From contig CAYQOU010000060.1 in NCBI GenBank assembly GCA_964419255.1, positions 1-24,329 on the forward strand: 24,329 bases of DNA, given 5' to 3'. The stretch is from CAZPHU01 sp964419255. Its GTDB lineage: Bacteria > Fibrobacterota > Chitinivibrionia > Chitinivibrionales > CAYFVL01. This document shows, piece after piece, positions 7,976 to 14,581 of this stretch. Each line of letters begins with the position of its first letter. Positions within the stretch are counted from its first letter, which is position 1. Under the pieces are notes generated by a model. It worked only from the letters and a program-made list of their open reading frames with translations. It was not told the DNA's origin and made no database searches. The translations under genes and the position numbers were made by a program.

Positions 7976-8974
7976 ATGAAGACAATGCTTGTAACCGGCG
8001 GATACGGGTTTATCGGATCCAACTTCATTCGCTACATCACTGAGAATAGCCCGGAGTGGAAAATTGTCAACCTGGACAATGTCACTTATGCCGGTAATCC
8101 GGCAAATCTCGCGGATCTCGATACGGAGGGTCACCTTATATCGGTACGGGGAGATATCACCGATCGTTCACTGGTAAAATCTCTATTCGAAAAGTACGCG
8201 TTCGATCGGGTTGTTCACTTTGCTGCCGAGTCTCATGTCGATCGCAGTATCACCGGACCGGAGATATTTGTGCTGAGCAATGTCCTGGGAACCCAGGTGT
8301 TGCTGGATATGGCACGGGCGCATTGGGGCGGGGGCAGCGAGCATAAAAGGTTTATCCATGTCTCGACCGATGAAGTATACGGGGCATTGGGACAGGAGGG
8401 GTTTTTCACGGAAGATACCCCGCTTTCTCCCAACAGTCCATACTCCGCGAGTAAAGCCGGCTCCGATCTCCTGGTACGTTCCTATTTTAAGACGTTTAAT
8501 ATGCCGGTTATCACTACCCGCTGTTCAAACAATTACGGACCGTATCAGTTTCCGGAGAAGCTCATTCCGCTGATGATCATGAATGCCATGGAAGACAAGC
8601 CGCTTCCGGTATATGGTGATGGGCTTTATGTGCGTGACTGGTTGTATGTTGTGGACCATTGTAGCGCGATCCATCATATTGCGGAAAAGGGTCGCGTCGG
8701 CCAAGTGTACAATATCGGTGGGAATAACGAGAAGAAAAATATCGACGTGGTCAAGACGATACTTTCGGTTCTAAAAAAGCCTGAGACGTTGATCAGCTAT
8801 GTAGCCGACAGGCCCGGCCACGATAGACGGTATGCGATTTCTGCCGAAAAGATCAAAAACGAGATAGGATGGCAGCCTTCAGTAAATTTTGAGGAGGGTA
8901 TAGCACGAACTATTCAGTGGTATATAGATAACAGACAATGGTGGGAGCCTCTGAAGGAAAGAGCGAAAATATAA
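7976..8974 (+). CDS. rfbB: dTDP-glucose 4,6-dehydratase (RmlB)
   Basis: This cytoplasmic short-chain dehydrogenase-type enzyme converts dTDP-glucose to dTDP-4-keto-6-deoxyglucose, the second step of the rhamnose pathway. The N-terminal GGYGFIGSNF is the NAD+-binding loop, and FAAESHVDRSI is the family signature. STDEVYG supplies the catalytic Thr-Asp-Glu, and YSASKAG the Tyr/Lys pair. NNYGPYQFPEKLIP, YVRDWLYVVDH and RPGHDRRYAI are further RmlB motifs. Length is 332 residues, normal for the family. A good ribosome site, GAGAGGA at 7961-7967, lies 8 bases before the ATG. The gene order rfbD then rfbB is the reverse of the common rfbB-D order. Confidence 0.96.
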   Translation: MKTMLVTGGYGFIGSNFIRYITENSPEWKIVNLDNVTYAGNPANLADLDTEGHLISVRGDITDRSLVKSLFEKYAFDRVVHFAAESHVDRSITGPEIFVLSNVLGTQVLLDMARAHWGGGSEHKRFIHVSTDEVYGALGQEGFFTEDTPLSPNSPYSASKAGSDLLVRSYFKTFNMPVITTRCSNNYGPYQFPEKLIPLMIMNAMEDKPLPVYGDGLYVRDWLYVVDHCSAIHHIAEKGRVGQVYNIGGNNEKKNIDVVKTILSVLKKPETLISYVADRPGHDRRYAISAEKIKNEIGWQPSVNFEEGIARTIQWYIDNRQWWEPLKERAKI

Positions 8975-9013
8975 CCTCTGGCGATTGTCTATCTGCTCAT
9001 AACGTTATCTTAA

Positions 9014-9161
9014 GTCAAACGACTCTCTGGCGGCGATTCGTACAATTCCTTGAGGCATAAGGGTTTCAGTAATCTTGGAAGCTCGGAGAATACTATACTC
9101 CAAGAATGCACGATTGTTTCAACCCTTATGCATTTAACAAGTTGCGCGACTCATCCGCTCA
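9014..9161 (+). repeat. Structured intergenic repeat, copy B
   Basis: This is the direct partner of the copy at 6841-6986, in the same orientation, on the other side of the rfbD-rfbB pair. It lacks the 12-base terminal inverted repeat but keeps the internal stems: 9055-9065 (GCATAAGGGTT) pairs perfectly with 9121-9131, and 9039-9047 pairs with 9140-9148 (8 of 9 including G-U). In the loop, CTTGGA (9074-9079) pairs with TCCAAG (9099-9104). Several differences from copy A change G-U or mismatched pairs to Watson-Crick pairs. The remaining bases of the 8975-9242 gap show no gene; a short inverted repeat is at 9190-9216. Confidence 0.78.
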
Positions 9162-9242
9162 GTACCGTTCAATTGAGGTTTAACAGTCTGCCGAGCATCC
9201 GATTGTGTGCCTCGGCCAATAATTTATTTATAGTAACTATCG

Positions 9243-10343
9243 ATGAAAAAAAACAAACGACCGTCGGGCATCGCATTTTATCTGTCTTTTCTTCTGGGTG
9301 GCAGAGGACGTGCAGGTTTGTTGCGCATGTTTGCCCGTATGAAATACAAATCGTTGTCTGTTGATGTTCCCTCGAGGCTTCGTTGCGCGGAAAAGATCCT
9401 TATAATTCTTCCCGAAGAGCCGTTTATGGCTCTACAGCAGGTGGAAACCGTGGTTTCGATGGTTTCTCATTTTTCCCGCTCGGAGATAACCCTGTTTTGT
9501 GAGCAGAGTGTGGCAGCGTATTTCAAGAAAATCAAAGGTATAACCTCGATTCTCACGTACGAAAAGACGGAGCGATTCCTTTTCTCCCGGGATTTCAGAA
9601 CCTACGGAAAAGTGTTGGCGCGAGAGCGGTTCGATGTACTTTTCTTTCTGGAAAGAGCTCCAAAACCTGCACTTCTGAGTATCGTTATTCAGAGTTCTGT
9701 TCCGTTGAGGATCAGCTATGAAGGTGTAGGGGATTTTCCTTTTTTCAATTTCCGGGTGCGTCCATCCGAAAACCGCATATTTATGGGAGATCAGAATCTG
9801 TATCTGCTTGAGGCCCTCAATATTCCGGTTCAGAAAAACATCCGGTGGTCTGTTTCGAAGCAAGGTATGGAAGAGCTTGAACAGCTGCTTCAAGAGCATA
9901 CGATCGACTCTGATGCAGAGTTGCTGTTAGTCGATATTAACTATGTTAATCAACTATGTGGAAAGGAGTGGGCGAGCACTCTGATACAAGAGCTTGAATC
10001 CCGGTTTGCTGAGACGCAGCTGTGTTTGTACAGCTCAGATACGAGTAATCAGGGGTTTGTCAACTGGCTCCAGACGTTTTCCATACCGGTTCTTTCCGAT
10101 CTGAGTTCTTCGCGAATTGCTGCACTGGTCAGGCGCTCGTCTGTTGTGATCTCAGGCAGATCCTTACTATTTCAACTGGCCCATTTACTGGGTGTTGCTG
10201 CCATCGGGATATTTTTACCGGATGAGGTGGCGACCATGTACCGGCCCACGGGTTCCAGCAAGGCTGTCGAATGTGGGCGCAAACCCGATGAAGACGTGTC
10301 TCAAAAAGTAATCGAATCGGTTGGTGAGCTTATTGGGAAATAA
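9243..10343 (+). CDS. Divergent GT9-like (heptosyltransferase-fold) glycosyltransferase
   Basis: The 366-residue product resembles family 9 glycosyltransferases (ADP-heptose:LPS heptosyltransferases) in layout: an N-terminal Rossmann-like half starting at KILIILPEEPFMALQQVETV, a charged linker, then a second half with LLLVDINYVNQLCGKEWASTLIQELESRF. The part corresponding to the sugar-nucleotide site reads LSDLSSSRIAALVRRSSVVI, then SGRSLLFQLAHLLGVAAIGIF. Canonical members have a D(S/T)GP-(x)-HLAAALG motif there, so the usual acidic and glycine-proline residues are replaced. It may use another donor or be inactive. No signal peptide or TM is evident. The start has no clear ribosome site. Its place after rfbB and before a cell-wall gene suits surface glycan assembly. 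Fold-level assignment only. Confidence 0.6.
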   Translation: MKKNKRPSGIAFYLSFLLGGRGRAGLLRMFARMKYKSLSVDVPSRLRCAEKILIILPEEPFMALQQVETVVSMVSHFSRSEITLFCEQSVAAYFKKIKGITSILTYEKTERFLFSRDFRTYGKVLARERFDVLFFLERAPKPALLSIVIQSSVPLRISYEGVGDFPFFNFRVRPSENRIFMGDQNLYLLEALNIPVQKNIRWSVSKQGMEELEQLLQEHTIDSDAELLLVDINYVNQLCGKEWASTLIQELESRFAETQLCLYSSDTSNQGFVNWLQTFSIPVLSDLSSSRIAALVRRSSVVISGRSLLFQLAHLLGVAAIGIFLPDEVATMYRPTGSSKAVECGRKPDEDVSQKVIESVGELIGK

Positions 10344-10374
10344 CTTTATCGTTATAAAGCCGGAGCATGCTCCG
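10344..10374. repeat. Two adjacent perfect inverted repeats after the GT9-like gene
   Basis: CTTTAT-CGTT-ATAAAG (10344-10359) begins directly after the TAA stop at 10341-10343. One base later comes the perfect 14-base palindrome CGGAGCATGCTCCG (10361-10374). No run of T follows either, so they do not form a standard intrinsic terminator. The first hairpin could stabilise the 3' end of the mRNA; the second is short and symmetric, like a protein-binding operator. Neither role is proved. Confidence 0.5.
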
Positions 10375-10434
10375 ATATGCCAGGAAAGTGGTAAATGTGT
10401 TATAGCTGAAAACGTAATTAAACGCACAAGACCC

Positions 10435-10463
10435 TTTTTTTGCACTTTCCGCCATTGTATAAT
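10435..10463 (+). promoter_or_regulatory. Probable sigma-70-type promoter of the L,D-transpeptidase operon
   Basis: A perfect TATAAT box lies at 10458-10463. The hexamer 17 bases upstream (10435-10440) is a weak TTTTTT within a T-rich stretch. Transcription would start near 10470 and leave a leader of about 108 bases before the ATG at 10578. This is the best -10 box seen in the intergenic regions of the window. Confidence 0.45.
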
Positions 10464-10501
10464 CTTCAATACTATATAGTTGGACGAACCTGAGATTTCC
10501 A

Positions 10502-10555
10502 ATCCGCGTCGGTAGTTAAAGGGAACAGCCCATCGGGGTACGGATCTGGCGACGC
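10502..10555 (+). ncRNA. Possible pseudoknotted leader RNA upstream of the L,D-transpeptidase gene
   Basis: Two crossing helices can form in the leader: ATCCG (10502-10506) with CGGAT (10541-10545), and CGTCG (10507-10511) with CGACG (10550-10554). This is an H-type pseudoknot order (A-B-A'-B'). A small hairpin GGG-AACAG-CCC (10521-10531) lies in the loop. The second helix extends to six pairs (GCGTCG/CGACGC) if the shared G is used. The ribosome site AGAGGA (10568-10573) begins 13 bases later, so folding could affect translation. The sequence matches no riboswitch class that I can recognise. Confidence 0.3.
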
Positions 10556-10577
10556 CAAAAGAGTAGCAGAGGACCGA

Positions 10578-11936
10578 ATGACAAATCAGATCAAACGATT
10601 GGTTCTTTTCCGAATTAAATCGCTTGAGTTCAAGTATAGAACCTGGAAAAACAAACGTGAGATTGCTCACGCCTACGAGGGTGAAAAGCCGCCGCTTCCC
10701 AGGAGGCTGCCGCCTGCCGTAAATATCAGGCGAGTAGCGACTGTCATTGGACTTATATTTCTTCTGTGTATCACCGGGTATGGTTTGTATACAGTCGGTA
10801 CCTATATGAAAGACATAGACATCGCTTTTCCTTCGGTGAAAAACTTTCTGGAGAAAAAACGTCAGGAGGAAACTGTCGCGAAAACAACCCGGGAAGGCAT
10901 GGAAACTGATGCGCCGGCAGAAGCAGCAAAGCCGAAAGTGCACTCGAAATCAGAGAATAAGTCAATCGGCAAACCTTCGCAGGAGGGCAGTTTCCTGGAT
11001 ACGATACCGGAGCTTGTCATGGTAACCGATCAGGATTCGATAGCCAGGTCCGAAAACGCATTCAACGTCAAAAATCCCATGAATCATGTAATACTGGCCA
11101 ATAAGGCAGAGAGGACCATGTATTTACTCGAGCGCACCGGTTCATCCTGGTCCACCAGAGAATCCTTTCACATGGCCATCGGAGCCAATGATGGGGCAAA
11201 AGAGAGGGATGGAGATAAGAAAACTCCCGAAGGGCTGTATTTTATTATTGGGCGCAAGGAGGGCAGCGAACTCAATGAAATATATGGTCCGCTTGCCTAC
11301 GTCTTAAACTATCCGAATGCCGAGGACCGCATAAAGGGGCGTACGGGGCAGGGGATATGGATTCATGGCACCGCCCCCGACAGCTTCCCGGTTCAGACCC
11401 GCGGTTGTCTGGAACTGGAAAACGAAAATATTCAGAGATTGAGTCAGGTTTTGAATATCGGAATCGGTACGCCGGTGTATATTGTTGAATTGGAAGAATT
11501 CGAGAGTCCGTCTGCATTTCCATCATACACCGAAATCGAGAAGCGCAGGGAGAAAATCCTGGAACAGTACAATCGCAATCAAAACTTTTTTGCCCGTGTT
11601 GTGATTGACTGGAAGAAAGCCTGGGAAAGTCAGGAAATTTCCTTCTATGAGAAGTTTTATGACCATCAGCGTTTCTTCGGCCAGGGGCTTGCCTGGGACG
11701 GATGGCGGGAGCGGAAAATACGCACATTTAACGCATACGAAACGATACGGGTGGAATGTAATGATATATTGTTAACGGATTTCTCTGAATCGACGGCGGT
11801 GGTTAAGTTCATACAGCGGTATCAATCCGATCTGCTGGAGGTAGAAGGCGGAAAAAAGTTATCACTGATTAAAGGCAGAGAAGGCTGGAAAATAATCGGG
11901 GAAAGTACGTTTCCCAAAGAGGAGCTTTTATTATGA
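10578..11936 (+). CDS. Membrane-anchored L,D-transpeptidase (YkuD) with C-terminal NTF2-like domain
   Basis: YkuD enzymes form 3-3 peptidoglycan cross-links or attach proteins to peptidoglycan, using a catalytic cysteine in the periplasm. The 452-residue product has a basic cytoplasmic N-terminus and one TM at about 52-74. A low-complexity linker follows, then the YkuD domain (about 168-308) with NHVILANKAERTMYLLER at its start. The active-site block is IHGT (His263) followed by TRGCLEL (Cys277); the spacing and the TRGC form fit the family. The remaining ~120 residues (about 335-452) form a SnoaL/NTF2-like domain of the kind seen in Cds6-type L,D-transpeptidases (FYDHQRF, GREGWKIIGES). A related domain ends the tyrosine kinase at 2027-5245. 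AGAGGA lies 4 bases before the start. The stop overlaps the next gene as ATGA. Confidence 0.9.
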   Translation: MTNQIKRLVLFRIKSLEFKYRTWKNKREIAHAYEGEKPPLPRRLPPAVNIRRVATVIGLIFLLCITGYGLYTVGTYMKDIDIAFPSVKNFLEKKRQEETVAKTTREGMETDAPAEAAKPKVHSKSENKSIGKPSQEGSFLDTIPELVMVTDQDSIARSENAFNVKNPMNHVILANKAERTMYLLERTGSSWSTRESFHMAIGANDGAKERDGDKKTPEGLYFIIGRKEGSELNEIYGPLAYVLNYPNAEDRIKGRTGQGIWIHGTAPDSFPVQTRGCLELENENIQRLSQVLNIGIGTPVYIVELEEFESPSAFPSYTEIEKRREKILEQYNRNQNFFARVVIDWKKAWESQEISFYEKFYDHQRFFGQGLAWDGWRERKIRTFNAYETIRVECNDILLTDFSESTAVVKFIQRYQSDLLEVEGGKKLSLIKGREGWKIIGESTFPKEELLL

Positions 11937-14542
11937 TGTTTTCGCGCAAAAAGGACATAAAAGATCCACAGGCTCTTGCAATGGAGATCGAGAATAACCT
12001 CACTCTTCTTCAGGATATTTTGCAAAGCTCAAGGACCGAGAAAGCTGACCTGCACTCTCTTCTGGCATCGGTTGAGAATGAGCGTTCGCAGATACACACC
12101 GAAATTCGATCGACAAAGGAGCTTCGTGAGGAGTTGGGTGAGCTGCAGCAAAAATACGACACACTCAAGCAGTCGGTGGATCGTTCGCAGGAGAAGAGTG
12201 ATCGCCTGGATCAGCATTTTAATCGCGCGGAATCATTGGAGGAGCGTTTCTCGAAGATTGAATCGGCCGTTAATCGCATGGTCGAGCAGGAAGACTATAT
12301 CGATACATTGAGTAAGAAGGTCGATCTTGTTTTCGAAAAACTGAATTCGCACCAGGGGGTTTCTGCAATACATGAAGGATTGAAGGCGGTGGAAGAGCTT
12401 GAGAAACGGCAGCTGTCAATCAGTCAGAGCATGGAACAATCAGAGAAGCGGGCATCGGATATAAACGCTCAGGTGGATTCTCTCAAAAAGGGGTTCGGTG
12501 ATGTTGAGGCTATGGCGGATGATTTAAGCGGCAAGTTTGAACAGATCGAAAAAGACATGAGTACATTTCGTCTTATAAAGGAAAAGATCAACGGGCTCAA
12601 CAGTCTGTCCGAGTATGTAAAAACAAAGATAAAAACACTGGAAAATCAGAAAGTTGTTGTTGAGAAAGCAAATGAGGAAGCCGGTCGGCTCAACACACTC
12701 GTCTGGCAGATCAATTCCGATCTGAAACATCTTCAGGGCAAGTATTCATCGCTGGAGAAGATAGACAAGAATATCAGTACGCTCAATTCGATGCTGGCGG
12801 AGAGTAGGGCATCGGTGGGAGAAATCCGTGAATTTCGTCAGTTTATGGAGGAGGCCACCGGTAAGATCGAGACGATGCGGGAAGTTGACAACGAGCTTAA
12901 TGCTAAATTTGAAAGGTTTCGTCAGGAGGCAAAGCATGTTGATGAGGTAAACGAGAGGGCTCATGAAGTGTTGACCGTTGCCCGCAACACCGAAGCGATT
13001 TTCAATACACTTTCCAAGCATCAGAAGGTGCTGGAAGCCAGCAGGGCGCAGGTTATGGAGTATGAGAAGTCGCTTGATAAAGTAAAGGTACGTATAGAGG
13101 AGCTGAACCGGGAGTGGACGGTAATCGATACTATCACCGCACGGGTTTCCGACATGGAAAACCAGATAAACGAGATGGATTCGAATCTGGAGAATGTCGT
13201 TCGCAAGGAAAAGTCGATCGAGGAGTTTGATCAGAGGCTTGAGGATATGCGCACGCTGATCGAGGATACTCTGCAGAAAGAGGAAGGGCTGTTTGCGCAG
13301 CGCAATGAAGTCGACGCGGCTTCGGAGAAAATAGATGATTATCTTTCTACGGCAGAGCTTCTGAAAGAGAAGATCAAGGAACTCGGAGAGCATGAGCAGG
13401 AGATTCTGGCGGTTAATCAGCGTATAGATGAGCTGAAGATGTTGTCCGATATGGCAAATGAGCGTATCATTCAGACCGAGGAGAGGGCGCGTATTATCGA
13501 GGAGGTGGAAAATAAACTGCAGAATCTGGGCAACATGGTTTCCGAGATCGATGAGCGAATAAACACACAGCTGCAGCGTCGTACTATGATTGACAAGACG
13601 GAAAAGCGGCTGGATCAGCTCAACTATCTGCTTGGTGACATAAACATGAAAATACAGAGTCTTTCCAAGGAGCAGACGGTAGTGGATGATTTGACAAAGC
13701 AGCTCTCTGCCATATCCGCTCAGTCCCTGGAGGCCAAGGAGATGATGCAGCGGTTGGCGGAGGAGAAGCAGGCTCTGCTGCAGGAGGAAAATCGCATCAA
13801 GAATATGCGCTCCGAGCTGGATGAGCTTGTGGCCACGGCGCATACGCGGTTGGAAGATTTTGGTGAGTCGGTAAAGGTATACGACACGAAAATCGCAGAT
13901 AACAAGCACAGCTTCGATCAGATCGTTGAGAGTAACAACCGGCAGCTGGAGGCCATCGGCGAGCATCGCAACGATATCGATAAGGCCGAGAAGCGTCTGG
14001 CGGAGGCACAAACTTTGCTTGCGGCGTTAAAGGGAGAGATGGATCAGATAAGCCGTCGGTCGAGTAAGATCGAGGCCATAGATGCCCGAATCGAGGGTGT
14101 GGATACCGTGGTCAGCGATATGGAAATTCGTATCGCGACGATTGATAAAGACCGCGAGCTGGTAAATACGACCCAGAAAAAAATCGACAGTTTGACCGGT
14201 CTTATTACCAAAGCGGAAAACAACATCGAACTCATTAATGAGAGGTCTACCGGACTTGAGGATGTCGGAAAGAAAGTCGTTGAATTGCAGACAATCACCG
14301 ACTCGGTAGAAACCAGAATGCGCGAACTGGCGCGAGAGAAAAAGATTATCAGGGACGCTGAAGATCGTATCAACAGCCTCAATCTGCTGATGGAAGATAT
14401 CAAGGCACAGATGTCCAACCTCTCCGCGGAGGAGCAGCAGATTCTCGCGGCTATCGAGAAGACTTCGGAGCTTCGTTTTTTGCTTGGAGAGGTCGAGACA
14501 AAAATAACCGATCTACGCCAGCAGAAAGAAAAAATCGGCTGA
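11933..14542 (+). CDS. Long coiled-coil protein made of 31-residue repeats
   Basis: I do not recognise a named family. The 869-residue product has no predicted TM or signal peptide and no P-loop, so it is not an intact SMC protein. I count one proline (residue 12), no cysteine and two tryptophans, a composition expected of one long alpha-helical rod. From residue 187 (base 12491) to the end it divides into 22 units: 20 of 31 residues, one of 36 (unit 16) and a final one of 27. The consensus is roughly [RK][IL]..L..L..[DE][IVM]..[RK][IM]..L..E...[IV]....K, with about nine core positions per unit rather than strict heptads. Residues 1-186 are also coiled coil but less regular. AGGAG at 11920-11924 precedes the start, which overlaps the L,D-transpeptidase stop. 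A structural or scaffold role in the envelope operon is inferred. Confidence 0.85.
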   Translation: MMFSRKKDIKDPQALAMEIENNLTLLQDILQSSRTEKADLHSLLASVENERSQIHTEIRSTKELREELGELQQKYDTLKQSVDRSQEKSDRLDQHFNRAESLEERFSKIESAVNRMVEQEDYIDTLSKKVDLVFEKLNSHQGVSAIHEGLKAVEELEKRQLSISQSMEQSEKRASDINAQVDSLKKGFGDVEAMADDLSGKFEQIEKDMSTFRLIKEKINGLNSLSEYVKTKIKTLENQKVVVEKANEEAGRLNTLVWQINSDLKHLQGKYSSLEKIDKNISTLNSMLAESRASVGEIREFRQFMEEATGKIETMREVDNELNAKFERFRQEAKHVDEVNERAHEVLTVARNTEAIFNTLSKHQKVLEASRAQVMEYEKSLDKVKVRIEELNREWTVIDTITARVSDMENQINEMDSNLENVVRKEKSIEEFDQRLEDMRTLIEDTLQKEEGLFAQRNEVDAASEKIDDYLSTAELLKEKIKELGEHEQEILAVNQRIDELKMLSDMANERIIQTEERARIIEEVENKLQNLGNMVSEIDERINTQLQRRTMIDKTEKRLDQLNYLLGDINMKIQSLSKEQTVVDDLTKQLSAISAQSLEAKEMMQRLAEEKQALLQEENRIKNMRSELDELVATAHTRLEDFGESVKVYDTKIADNKHSFDQIVESNNRQLEAIGEHRNDIDKAEKRLAEAQTLLAALKGEMDQISRRSSKIEAIDARIEGVDTVVSDMEIRIATIDKDRELVNTTQKKIDSLTGLITKAENNIELINERSTGLEDVGKKVVELQTITDSVETRMRELAREKKIIRDAEDRINSLNLLMEDIKAQMSNLSAEEQQILAAIEKTSELRFLLGEVETKITDLRQQKEKIG

Positions 14543-14581
14543 TACGAACTTAACGGTGGCCACAGTATGTGAGAGGATTGC

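Noticed and set aside
9190..9216. GCCGAG/CTCGGC inverted repeat before the GT9-like gene as a terminator
   Set aside because: The loop is 15 bases and the following bases are A/T-mixed without a clean T-run, so it is too weak to call.
9050..9364. 104-codon frame overlapping repeat copy B and the start of the GT9-like gene
   Set aside because: It overlaps the start of a better-supported gene and the repeat, and its composition does not look coding.
10500..10577. Resemblance of the leader to TPP or ydaO (c-di-AMP) riboswitch pieces (GATCTGG, GGGAAC..CCC..GGGGT)
   Set aside because: Order and spacing of the conserved blocks do not match either class, and too few bases remain for the full ydaO fold, so I only call an unknown leader.
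12746..14011. 421-codon open frame on the minus strand opposite the coiled-coil gene
   Set aside because: It is leucine-rich antisense translation of a repetitive heptad-type gene; no domain or ribosome site supports it, and the + strand gene is coherent over its full length.
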